Shown: in pieces, positions 51,462 to 59,644 of the stretch | How positions within the stretch are numbered: position 1 is the first letter of the stretch | Layout: each line of letters starts with the position of its first letter | NCBI RefSeq assembly: GCF_000184685.1 | Contig: NC_014830.1 | Coordinates: 3,286,001-3,350,000, forward strand | Reading direction: 5' to 3' | Source of the DNA: Intrasporangium calvum DSM 43043 | GTDB taxonomy: Bacteria; Actinomycetota; Actinomycetes; Actinomycetales; Dermatophilaceae | Length of the DNA stretch: 64,000 nt | The notes under the pieces: model-generated | Seen by the model: the letters and a program-made list of their open reading frames with translations, nothing else | Databases searched by the model: none | Told to the model about the DNA's origin: nothing | Program-made: the position numbers and the translations under genes

Positions 51462-51821
51462 TCAATGGATTGCCCTGCGAACCTCGGCGTGGCGAGTTGT
51501 CAACGCATCCTCCTGCAAAGTGCTGAGCTGGTCGGAGACCAGACTGGTCAGCAGCTTGCGCGCCACCGTGAGCAGATCCGCGATCTCGTGACTGACGATC
51601 GAGTAGTAGACGGTGGATCCCTCTTTGCGGGTTGTCACCAAGCCTGCCCGACGCAGGACGGCGAGCTGCTGTGAAAGGTTCGAGGCTTCGATGTCGAGCT
51701 CGCGAAGGAGTTCACCCACTGACCGTTCGCCGTTGCTCAACAGCTCGAGGACCCGGATGCGCGTCGGATGACTCAGCGTCTTGAAGAACTCAGCTTTCAA
51801 CTGATGCAACGGCGTGATCAT
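51462..51821 (-). CDS. ArsR-family regulator of the complex-I-like operon
   Basis: A 119-residue winged-helix repressor (KTLSHPTRIRVLELLSNGERSVGELLREL; VTTRKEGSTVYYSI). No CxC or CVC metal motif: no Cys at all, so a metal sensor is unlikely. ATG 51821 is used; the frame is open to 51884. It is first in the operon, as Rv0081 is in M. tuberculosis, where that regulator binds its own promoter and is hypoxia-linked. A dyad at 51888 could be its operator. Confidence 0.88.
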   Translation of the reverse strand: MITPLHQLKAEFFKTLSHPTRIRVLELLSNGERSVGELLRELDIEASNLSQQLAVLRRAGLVTTRKEGSTVYYSIVSHEIADLLTVARKLLTSLVSDQLSTLQEDALTTRHAEVRRAIH

Positions 51822-51887
51822 GTCTTCGTCCCATCCTCTGGGTCCTCCAGGCGTGTTCTCCGGGAGCGATCGTAAGGTTCTCATGAA

Positions 51888-51903
51888 TTGAAGAGATTAT
51901 CAA
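51888..51903 (-). promoter_or_regulatory. AT-rich ArsR-type dyad and promoter
   Basis: TTGA-N8-TCAA in an AT-rich patch unusual for this DNA, 67 bases before arsR. A minus-strand TTGACA (51923-51928) lies 20 bases upstream and may be the -35 element. No DosR box consensus was recognised nearby. Confidence 0.45.
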
Positions 51904-52081
51904 CTATGGCAAATGTCGTGACTGTCAACTGCCGATGATTGCAGACACACCGCCAGCCTGCGGCGGACCCCGACAAGACGAAGACGGGCCGCCGATGAGC
52001 CACCGACGTCGGCCGGTCTTCGCACGTCAGCCCGCGACCCTTCGCCGACCGCAAGGACTCGAACGGAAGTCGGTTCGTTCT

Positions 52082-53293
52082 TCACGTCGTGGGCGGTGTC
52101 TGCTCCCCGGACGGACGCGCCGCTGTGGGCAAGGTGATCGTGAACGTGGCCCCACGGCCGAGCCCCTCGCTCATGGCGGTCAGGGTGCCGCCATGGGCTT
52201 CCACGAGCGCGCGGGCGATGGTCAGCCCCAGGCCGCTACCGGACGAGTCGGCCGACTCACGGTGAAAACGGTGGAAGAGCTGCTCGGCATGGTGAGGGTC
52301 GAAACCGCGGCCCGTGTCGGTCACCTCGATGTCGGTGGAGCCCCGGTGGGGGTCGGCACGCATCGTCACGGCGACATGGCCGCCGGGTGGGGTGTGTCGC
52401 AGCGCATTGTCCAGGAGGTTCCCAAGGGCTTCGCGGAGCCGGTCGGCATCGACGCGCGCTGTCGGACCGGTCCTTGGCGATGGCAGATCGGCCTGGAGCG
52501 CCACGCCGCGGACGGCATACCTTTCCCTCTCTGCCGCTACGGCACGCTCGACTACGGGGGCGATCTCTCGCGCGGTGCTGGTGAGCACGATGCGGCGCTC
52601 CTCGGCCCGGCTGACCTTCTCCAGGTCCGCCACGAGCCGCTGAAGGTGCGCCGCCTGGTCGGTCAGGACGCCGAGCGTCTCGTCGTCGGGGGCCAGAATG
52701 CCGTCCTGAAGCGCTTGTGCGGTCGCCTGCAGGGACGCGATGGGGGTGCGCAGCTCGTGGGCGAGGTCCGCGGTCAGGCGGCGGCGGTGGTCGTCCGTGA
52801 CCTGAAGGCGGTGGGCGAGCCGGTTCGAGGAGCCGGCCAGCGTGGCGAGCTCCGGCCCCAGACCCGGGTCGTCGACGTGTACGTCATGGTGGCCGTCGGC
52901 CAGCCGCTCCAGAGCCGACGCGGTCTGCTGGACCGGCGCGGCCACCCGGCGGGCGACGAGCCAGCTGATGGCGGCGGCGACCAGGGCCGCCACGAGGACA
53001 CCGATGGCGAGGGCCAGTAGCAGGGCCTGGTCGAAGGCGTAGTCGATGTGCTGGCGAACGTCCGGATCGATCTGCGGTAGCTGGGCGCCTTGCAGGTGCA
53101 CGTGGAACAGGGCCGGCCCGAAGAGCAACCCGGCGGTCAGAACGGTCACCGCTCCCGCTACGACGATGAGCAGGTTGTTGAGGAACAGCCGCGACGCCAG
53201 CCGCAGTCGCGACAGACGCCCGGCCCTGCGGGGGCGCACCTCAGGTACCGATGGGGGATAGGGGTGGCCGCGCCTCCGCGCAGCGTCCTTCAT
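52082..53293 (-). CDS. Sensor histidine kinase with His-bearing outer loop (copy 2)
   Basis: 403 residues. Membrane segments (about 38-60 and 88-111) enclose a short loop with His64, His66 and His82 (GPALFHVHL), the same layout as the kinase at 28692. HAMP, HisKA (DLAHELRTPIASL) and HATPase (NLLDNALRHTP, DTGRGFDP, GSGLGLTIA) follow. ATG 53293 overlaps the regulator's stop by four bases. Last gene of the SHOCT-two-component operon. Confidence 0.92.
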   Translation of the reverse strand: MKDAARRRGHPYPPSVPEVRPRRAGRLSRLRLASRLFLNNLLIVVAGAVTVLTAGLLFGPALFHVHLQGAQLPQIDPDVRQHIDYAFDQALLLALAIGVLVAALVAAAISWLVARRVAAPVQQTASALERLADGHHDVHVDDPGLGPELATLAGSSNRLAHRLQVTDDHRRRLTADLAHELRTPIASLQATAQALQDGILAPDDETLGVLTDQAAHLQRLVADLEKVSRAEERRIVLTSTAREIAPVVERAVAAERERYAVRGVALQADLPSPRTGPTARVDADRLREALGNLLDNALRHTPPGGHVAVTMRADPHRGSTDIEVTDTGRGFDPHHAEQLFHRFHRESADSSGSGLGLTIARALVEAHGGTLTAMSEGLGRGATFTITLPTAARPSGEQTPPTT

Positions 53294-54036
53294 CCTTCCC
53301 CCATGCGGTAACCGATACCCCGGATCGTCCGAATGTACTTCGCCTCCCGCGCGTCGTCTCCCAGCTTGCGACGCAGGCGCCCGATGTGCACGTCGACCAG
53401 GTGCTCGTCCCCCGCCCACGCGCCGCCACCCCAGATTCGCTCGAGCAGCAGCGATCGAGAGAACGCGACCCGGGGCCTTTCACTCAATGTGTCGAGCAGG
53501 TCGAACTCGGTCCTCGTCAGCTCAACCGGCTGCCCGCCGAGGCTGACCTCACGGGCCAGGACGTCGATGACGAGGGCGCCGAACACCCGCGCTGCCTCCT
53601 CCCCCGACCCCCTGGCCGCAGCACCAGGACGGTCGGCAGCCGACTGCCGCGGACGGCGCAGGACGGTCTGGACCCGGGCCATCAACTCGCGGGGAGAAAA
53701 CGGCTTGGTGATGTAGTCGTCGGCGCCGACGGCAAGCCCGATCAGCATGTCAACCTCGTCGGCGCGGGCGGTCAACATCACGACGTAGGCGTCCGTGAAC
53801 GTTCGGAGCGTGCGGCAGACCTCAATCCCATCCATGCCCGGCAGTCCGACGTCCAGGACGATGACGTCGGGATCGGTCCGCCGGGCGAGGTCCAGAGCCG
53901 TCGGGCCGTCGGGAGCACTGTCAACCTCGAAGCCGCCCGCCTGCAGGTAGCCCACGACGACCCGGACGAGACTTGGCTCGTCATCGACGACGAGGGCGCG
54001 TGGCGACGTGGTGGCTGCCCGCGAGGAGTTCGGCAT
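53290..54036 (-). CDS. OmpR-family response regulator (copy 2)
   Basis: 248 residues: ALVVDDEPSLVRVVVGY, phospho-Asp in VIVLDVGLPGMDG, Lys in DDYITKPFS, winged helix with DVHIGRLRRKLGDD. Its recognition-helix region closely resembles that of the regulator at 27961, so the two may bind similar DNA. ATG 54036 lies two bases after the Gly/Met-rich protein gene. Confidence 0.92.
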   Translation of the reverse strand: MPNSSRAATTSPRALVVDDEPSLVRVVVGYLQAGGFEVDSAPDGPTALDLARRTDPDVIVLDVGLPGMDGIEVCRTLRTFTDAYVVMLTARADEVDMLIGLAVGADDYITKPFSPRELMARVQTVLRRPRQSAADRPGAAARGSGEEAARVFGALVIDVLAREVSLGGQPVELTRTEFDLLDTLSERPRVAFSRSLLLERIWGGGAWAGDEHLVDVHIGRLRRKLGDDAREAKYIRTIRGIGYRMGEG

Positions 54037-54038
54037 GC

Positions 54039-54827
54039 TCAGGCGTCCTCCATGGCGATAAAGGCTCCGTGCCACGTGTGATACCAGACCGCACCGGTCG
54101 TCGCGTTCACCGAGAGCATGCCGACCATCGTGCCCCCTGCCGCCGTGTCGATGGTGAAGTAGCCGGGATAGGCGGTGATCGACTTGACGCTCTCGCTGGA
54201 GCGGTTGGAGCTCAGCCAGGCGGCGGCCGCCTCACGGGCCTGCTGCTCGGTGAGCGCGCCCGTCCTCGTACCGGTGTTCCACATCATCGCGGGCCCGTAC
54301 TCAGTCTGGACGGCGCCGGAGGCGGGGTCGACCAGCACCTCCGTCGTCGGGTCACCGTCAGCGCCCTTCAGCTCGACGTAGAAGCCGTTGGTGAACTGCA
54401 TGACCTCCCCCGCCTCCAGTTCTTTCGGTGCGCCGGCCTGCGCCGCGCGGGCCCGAGCCTGCGCGATGGAATCGACGCGTCGGCCGTCTCCGGCCAGCCA
54501 GACGTGGCCGCCCATCATGCCGCCCATATCACTTCCCGTTCCCGATCCGTACGGGCCTCCCATCATGCCGCCGTACCCGCCCCATCCCAGGTGTGCGTCC
54601 GGGCCGCCCATCATGCCGCCGTACTGACCGAAGCCCGTAAACGGCACACCTCGTGCGTCCCCGGGGGCCGCCCACGGTGAGCCGGACTGCCACGGGGCGG
54701 GTCCCAGCATGCCGACAGCGGCCATGGCGGCGGAGGCGACGAGCAGCACCAAGGCGAGCCCGAGCGCCACAACCGGCCGGCGGTCCCGCCGCCCGCCCGG
54801 GGGCTCCACGCCGTCATTCAGCGTCAT
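54039..54827 (-). CDS. Membrane-anchored Gly/Met-rich PepSY-like protein
   Basis: 262 residues: short cytosolic start, one membrane anchor (about 20-42), then an outer Gly/Met tract with three GGMMGG units plus related GSDMGG, spaced 15-20 residues apart. A C-terminal PepSY-like domain follows (VMQFTNGFYVELKG, VLVDPASGAVQTE). The Met-pair repeats look suited to Cu(I) binding outside the cell. It overlaps the SHOCT gene by four bases and immediately precedes the regulator, so the three are co-expressed. Confidence 0.75.
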   Translation of the reverse strand: MTLNDGVEPPGGRRDRRPVVALGLALVLLVASAAMAAVGMLGPAPWQSGSPWAAPGDARGVPFTGFGQYGGMMGGPDAHLGWGGYGGMMGGPYGSGTGSDMGGMMGGHVWLAGDGRRVDSIAQARARAAQAGAPKELEAGEVMQFTNGFYVELKGADGDPTTEVLVDPASGAVQTEYGPAMMWNTGTRTGALTEQQAREAAAAWLSSNRSSESVKSITAYPGYFTIDTAAGGTMVGMLSVNATTGAVWYHTWHGAFIAMEDA

Positions 54828-55090
54828 GCCCGGTCCTGCCGCCGACCGCGGGATTCCGCCAGCACCTCTCGCTGCGCCCGATAGGTCTCGGCGTCGATCT
54901 CGCCGCGAGCGAAGCGGCGATCCAGGATCTCCTCAGGCGTCTCGGTGACGCTCGTGCCGCCCGTTGGGTGCTGGCGTGACGGAAGGAGTCGGACCACCGC
55001 CCAGATGATCACGCCGAGGAGCACGAGCCAGAACAGGCCCATGAAGAACCATCCCGCAAAACCCATCCCGGATCCGTACCAACCCATCAT
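54824..55090 (-). CDS. Membrane-anchored SHOCT-domain protein (copy 2)
   Basis: 88 residues: one membrane segment (WFFMGLFWLVLLGVIIWAVV) and a SHOCT motif (LDRRFARGEIDAETYRAQ). GAGAGG lies eight bases before ATG 55090. It is the first gene of the SHOCT - Gly/Met-rich - regulator - kinase operon and is paralogous to the SHOCT protein at 27553. Confidence 0.85.
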   Translation of the reverse strand: MMGWYGSGMGFAGWFFMGLFWLVLLGVIIWAVVRLLPSRQHPTGGTSVTETPEEILDRRFARGEIDAETYRAQREVLAESRGRRQDRA

Positions 55091-55448
55091 CTCAATTACC
55101 TCTCTTCGTTCGCGACGGCCGCTGCTGGCCCTCGCCTCACCCACCACCTTGCCGCTCCCCTGTGTCGTCTTCCCTGCGAGAACCTCAAGTTCTTGTGACG
55201 ATCCCCGGCGGTCCTCGCAGTGACGTGGTGGGGGGCGGCCGGAACCCCCTCGCGAAGCGGCCGCGCGTCTGCGACGCACGCTGCGGGTGGGCAACTGCGG
55301 TCGATCCCAGCAGCTCGCCCGAGCAAGACCGAGACCAGAGCCATTGCGCGTCTCAAGCCGGCAGCGCACGGCTCAGATCAAGGGAGGCCCCTTTGGACAT
55401 TGCCGACGGTGACCAGAGTCAGACGCAGCTTCCCGAGATTCCCCCGCC
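55091..55448. other. Intergenic region with regulator site 7
   Basis: 358 bases containing the site at 55183-55199; no gene seen. Confidence 0.4.
55183..55199 (-). promoter_or_regulatory. Shared 17-bp direct-repeat regulator site (7)
   Basis: Minus-strand GTCACAAGAACTTGAGG, 92 bases before the second SHOCT operon, the same distance as at the first cluster. It departs from the consensus in its first half and centre. Confidence 0.4.
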
Positions 55449-57077
55449 TCAGAGAAGGATGCGCAGCTCGAGCGCGACGACGAGCCGTTGAACGGGATCG
55501 TCCAGATCGAGGCCAGCGATCTGGCTGAGGCGGCGCAGTCGGTGCCGCAACGAGTTCGGATGCAGCGCCAGCGCCTTGGCCGCGGCGCGCACGTCCCCGA
55601 AGGCATCGAGGTAGGCCGTGAGCGTCGGCACGTAAGCGGTGCCGCGGTCGGCGTCATGGGTGAGCAAGACGCTGATTGGGCGTGATGGCCGGCGAGCGCC
55701 GGCCTCGTCCAGAAGATCCCGGACCTCGACCAGCGCGATGTCTGCCCAGACGTCGTCCACCCCGGCAACGAGCGGCGTTCCTGACAGGTCCGGTTCGCCA
55801 CCACCTTCCGGGTCGGCAGCTGACAGGACTCGAAGCACCTGGTCGACCTCCGCCCGTGAGAGCGCCACGTCGCCGAGCGATGTGACCGTGCGGCCGACGG
55901 CCCCCCGGACAGGGACGCCGGACACGGCGGCGCGGGCCACGACGTGCCGGGTCAGCAACCGCAGCCGGTCGCTCGACGGTGGATGCGGCAGCAGGGCATA
56001 GACGGTCGAGCCGATCCGGCACGTGACGGCCCTCGGGTGCTGGGTCTCCGTGAGCGCGCCGACCAGGCGAGCAGAACGCTCACGGCGAATCTCTGCTTCG
56101 GTCCCAGGACCGGCGGCAGGATGGAGCGCAAGGCCGATCACGGCATACGACGAGGTCAGCGGCAGGTCGAGCTCGCGACGATGCACGTCGAGCGGTCCAC
56201 GCCCGGCGAGAAGCGCCTGCAACGCACTGCTTCGGGCTCTGCGGGTGAGATCCCGCTCGAGCCGGTGGCGCACCAGGTGAGGGGCGGCGAGCCGCGCCGC
56301 CTGCTCGAGCACGGCCTCCGTCTGCGGGCCCAAGCGAGCGGTGGTCTCGGCGACCGAGATCTCCCCAACCACCTCGTCGCCCGCCCTCACCGCCACGCGC
56401 AGCCGCGTGCGCAGGTCTGCATACCCCTCGATCCGCATGACACGGGCACCCGGCCGGCGATCGTAGACACCGTCCCGCTCGAACCGGTCCACCCAGTCAT
56501 CAGGGGTGCGCCGCCCGAGAATGGTGCCCTTGCGGACCTCGTCGAGCGCGTCGACGTGGCCGTCCAGGCTCGAGTAGGCGAGCACCTGGTGATGGACGTC
56601 GTAGAGCACCACCGAACCGACCACGAGGTCCGCGATGGTGTTCGCCAGCGAGAACAGGTCGGACGGCTGTTCGTCGTCCGAGGCGGAGCCGGCGGCTGCG
56701 CTGAACACGAGGCCACGCCCGAATGAGATCAGCTGCTCCCACGCCAGGTCGGGGTCGACCAGAATCACGGCCGCACGCGATCCCCCCGGGAGCCGCGGGA
56801 CCCCACCCGCCCGGCGGAAGGCCACACCGGCGGCGCCCGCCAGCTCGGCGGCGTCGATGAGCGAGATCGCGTCATTCCCGTCCGGAGCGACGCCGACGGC
56901 GAGGACCAGGTCGCCCTCCTCAAGGGCTTGCGGCGAGAGGGGGTCGTGGATCACGACATCGGTGACGACCCTGTCGAGCGGCTGGTCGCTGTCAAGCGGG
57001 CGAGCCATGACCTCGCCGAGTGCGTCGAGAAGCTGCCTCATGGTGAGCGCGCCGGCGCGGGCCGCCTGCCTGCTCAT
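55449..57077 (-). CDS. PucR/CdaR-family transcriptional regulator
   Basis: 542 residues: N-terminal PucR domain (about 10-130), a GAF-like middle, a GGDEF-like region and the C-terminal PucR helix-turn-helix (TLTAYLDAFGDVRAAAKAL, LHPNSLRHRLRRLSQIAG). Such regulators usually control purine, amino-acid or carboxylic-acid use. It follows the thioesterase gene by 39 bases on the same strand and may control the divergent HAD and CoA-metabolism genes. Confidence 0.9.
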   Translation of the reverse strand: MSRQAARAGALTMRQLLDALGEVMARPLDSDQPLDRVVTDVVIHDPLSPQALEEGDLVLAVGVAPDGNDAISLIDAAELAGAAGVAFRRAGGVPRLPGGSRAAVILVDPDLAWEQLISFGRGLVFSAAAGSASDDEQPSDLFSLANTIADLVVGSVVLYDVHHQVLAYSSLDGHVDALDEVRKGTILGRRTPDDWVDRFERDGVYDRRPGARVMRIEGYADLRTRLRVAVRAGDEVVGEISVAETTARLGPQTEAVLEQAARLAAPHLVRHRLERDLTRRARSSALQALLAGRGPLDVHRRELDLPLTSSYAVIGLALHPAAGPGTEAEIRRERSARLVGALTETQHPRAVTCRIGSTVYALLPHPPSSDRLRLLTRHVVARAAVSGVPVRGAVGRTVTSLGDVALSRAEVDQVLRVLSAADPEGGGEPDLSGTPLVAGVDDVWADIALVEVRDLLDEAGARRPSRPISVLLTHDADRGTAYVPTLTAYLDAFGDVRAAAKALALHPNSLRHRLRRLSQIAGLDLDDPVQRLVVALELRILL

Positions 57078-57116
57078 GACCTCAGTCTCTCGCGATTCAT
57101 GACCCGCACCGACACA

Positions 57117-58079
57117 TCACCGGCCGACCTTGAGGGCCACCAACGCGGTGGCCAACAGGTCGCCTTGGCCCGCTCGGAGGCCCGCCACATCGACCGCCAC
57201 GACCCCAGAGGAGCGGCCGCGGCGGCGGACGGATGCAGACCCGGACAGCTCCGGGCCCGTGACGGGCCGCAGGAACTGCAGGGTCACGGTGTGGAGGTCG
57301 GTGGGCTGAGCGCCGAGCGCCGCCTGCGCTGTGCGCGCCACCAAGGCGATCAGTGCCCCGCCGTGCAGGTAGCCCGCACGGTTGGCGAGTGCGGGGCCCA
57401 CCCGGGCCTCCACCAGCGTCTCCTCCGTCTCGTGCGGGAACGCCGAGAAGCCCAGCAGCGCGTCGTCCACCGCGTCGACGCCGCCGCTGGCTCGGCCTCC
57501 GTCGTACAGCACCGCCTCGAGGCAGGCGCGTTCCTCCGGTGACAGGTCACCCGGCGCGAGGGATGGCGGCCCGGGCTGGTCGATGGGCCCAGTGGGGCTC
57601 AGGGCGGTGTCCCACGGCATCGACCGGACAGACCTGGCCGCCGCGGGCCGAAGTGCGAAGGTGCCTGACGCCAGGCCGACACGCCCATCAGAGTCCGACA
57701 GGTCACACGAGGCAGTCGCCGTGGCAGATCCCGTCGCCGTGGGCAGCGCGAAGCCCTGCGCCACGACCTCCCCGCGCGGTTCCCGGACGAGGGTCAGGGT
57801 GAGGTCGACGGTCGGCATCAGGAGGCCGGTTCCCAGGGCGCTGCGCAGCGCCGATCCGAGGGCCAGATCCGCCAGCGTGCCCACGGCCATCGTCGACGGC
57901 CGGGGCTGGCCAGGGGCCGGCAGCACGGCGAGCTCAGAACGACCTGCGGCGGTGGCCCCGCCGCGAACCCCCACGAAGTGCGCGTAGAAGAACCCCCCGC
58001 TCTCCCGAGTGTTCCCGATGGCGTCAATCGCTCGCTGCCTCGGTGTCCTCTGTGGCCCTCGGACGTCACTCACCCCCAC
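57117..58079 (-). CDS. Double-hotdog acyl-CoA thioesterase
   Basis: 320 residues with two hotdog domains. The second contains NRAGYLHGGALIALVART, the HGG motif of PaaI-type thioesterases; the first has a weaker equivalent (TMAVGTLADLALG). Likely hydrolyses or senses acyl-CoA in the adjacent pathway. Start at GTG 58079 (GTG 58073 is possible). First gene of a two-gene unit with the PucR regulator. Confidence 0.8.
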   Translation of the reverse strand: MGVSDVRGPQRTPRQRAIDAIGNTRESGGFFYAHFVGVRGGATAAGRSELAVLPAPGQPRPSTMAVGTLADLALGSALRSALGTGLLMPTVDLTLTLVREPRGEVVAQGFALPTATGSATATASCDLSDSDGRVGLASGTFALRPAAARSVRSMPWDTALSPTGPIDQPGPPSLAPGDLSPEERACLEAVLYDGGRASGGVDAVDDALLGFSAFPHETEETLVEARVGPALANRAGYLHGGALIALVARTAQAALGAQPTDLHTVTLQFLRPVTGPELSGSASVRRRGRSSGVVAVDVAGLRAGQGDLLATALVALKVGR

Positions 58080-58218
58080 ATCGTGTCACTCCGGCGCCGC
58101 CCAGGCGTCGTCGTCTTGCACGACGAACGTGGTCTTCTGTCAGCCGATTGGACGATGCCCCTGCGATCTGCAATGACTACCGTGGGAGACCTCCCAAGAG
58201 CAGACGAGGACGAGCCCG

Positions 58219-58932
58219 ATGACCCATCCGTTCGACAGCGTGACCACCGTGATGTTCGACTTCTACGGCACCGTCGTGGACATGCAGTCGGGGCTCACCG
58301 ACGTCATGACGCCCTACCTCGAAGGGAAGGGCTACACGGCGAACCCACCGTCGCGGCTGGTGACGTGGTGGCGGCGCACCCACTTCGAGAACTCGATGAT
58401 CGACGCTCTGCTGCACCGCGAGCACACGCCGTACCGCCACATCGGCGAGCAGGCCGTCGGCTACACCCTCGAGCGGGCGGGAATCGACCACACGCCGCAG
58501 GAGGTCGCCGAGCTCGTCTCAGCCATCGAGCGGCTCGAGCCCTTCCAGGACGTCGTCGCCGCCCTGGAGGCCATGCGGGCCAACGGCCTGCGCCTCGTCA
58601 TCCTGTCGAACGGCGACCCGGACATGCTGGAGCGGGGCGTCGCCCACTCGGGCACGAAGGATCTCTTCGACCGAGTTGTCTCAGTGGCCGCCGCAGGTAC
58701 GTTCAAGCCCCACGTGGCGACCTACACCACAGCGGCAGAGCTCGTCGGCGTCCCCCTGTCGGAGATCTGCTTCGTGGCGAACCACGCGTTCGACTGCATC
58801 GGCGCCAAGGCCGCGGGGATGCGCAGCGCCTTCGTCGACCGTCGGCGTCGCCCGTTCGGCAACGACACCTACCCTCCGGACGCCACGGTCACGGACTTCG
58901 CCGAGCTGGCAGCACTGCTGACGACGAGGTGA
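58219..58932 (+). CDS. Haloacid-dehalogenase-like hydrolase (type II family)
   Basis: 237 residues. HAD motifs: nucleophile in MFDFYGTVVD, Ser/Asn in VILSNGDPDML, Lys in FKPHVATY and NHAFDCIGAKAAG with the terminal Asp. This pattern matches (S)-2-haloacid dehalogenases and related phosphatases. It overlaps the next HAD gene by four bases. Substrate unknown. Confidence 0.85.
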   Translation: MTHPFDSVTTVMFDFYGTVVDMQSGLTDVMTPYLEGKGYTANPPSRLVTWWRRTHFENSMIDALLHREHTPYRHIGEQAVGYTLERAGIDHTPQEVAELVSAIERLEPFQDVVAALEAMRANGLRLVILSNGDPDMLERGVAHSGTKDLFDRVVSVAAAGTFKPHVATYTTAAELVGVPLSEICFVANHAFDCIGAKAAGMRSAFVDRRRRPFGNDTYPPDATVTDFAELAALLTTR

Positions 58933-59612
58933 ACATCACGATCGACGTCTTCAGCGCGCTCGTCGACTCGCGGGCCGGAGCCTCGCGCGAGCTGCAGGAC
59001 ATCGCCGCCGCGGAGGGGTGGCCGCTCGCCGGTGACGAGCTGTACACCGCCTGGGACCGGCGTCACAAGCAGCTGCAGGCGCAGTGTCGGCAGTGGGTAC
59101 CCTTCACCGAGCTGGGGCGGCGCGCCATGACCGAGATCCTCAGCGAGGCGCAGCTCGAGGCGGACGTCGATGGCGCCATGAGGCGGCTCTGGGCCTCCGT
59201 CGGGGACTGGCCCCTGTGGCCGGACGTCGAGGGCGGCGTCAGCGAGCTCGCAGCGAGTCATGAGGTGGGCGTGCTGAGCAACGTCGACGACGACCTGCTG
59301 GCGCGGACCCGCGTTGCGCGCCTCCCGCTGGCACCGGCCCTCCTCCTGACCTCCGAGCGGCTCCATGCCTACAAGCCGGCGCCGGCCCTGTATCGCGCAG
59401 CGCGAGCCGCGGCAGGCGAGCCATATCTGCACGTGGCATCGTCTGCGCGAGACGTACGCGGGTCGCTCGAGGCAGGCCTCTCCGTGGCTCGGCTGCAGCG
59501 GCCCGGGCATCACCTCGACCCAGACGGCCCGACGCCGACGCTGGAGGTCGCGAGCCTCCCAGCGCTCGCCGAGCATCTTGCTGAAGGGAAGCCAGTGGGC
59601 GGTCGGCGCTGA
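58929..59612 (+). CDS. Second HAD-superfamily hydrolase
   Basis: 227 residues from GTG 58929, overlapping the first HAD gene. Motifs are ITIDVFSALVDSR (nucleophile Asp), VLSNVDDDLL, YKPAPALYRAA and ASSARDVRGSLEAG. It diverges strongly from its neighbour, so this is not a recent duplication. The pair may act on successive or related acid substrates. Confidence 0.8.
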   Translation: MNITIDVFSALVDSRAGASRELQDIAAAEGWPLAGDELYTAWDRRHKQLQAQCRQWVPFTELGRRAMTEILSEAQLEADVDGAMRRLWASVGDWPLWPDVEGGVSELAASHEVGVLSNVDDDLLARTRVARLPLAPALLLTSERLHAYKPAPALYRAARAAAGEPYLHVASSARDVRGSLEAGLSVARLQRPGHHLDPDGPTPTLEVASLPALAEHLAEGKPVGGRR

Positions 59613-59644
59613 TCAGGGTTTCGCGGCGGTGGGTGACCCAGAGG

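Noticed and set aside
51462-51821. Metal-sensing ArsR/SmtB
   Set aside because: The protein contains no cysteine and no clear alpha5 or alpha3N metal site.
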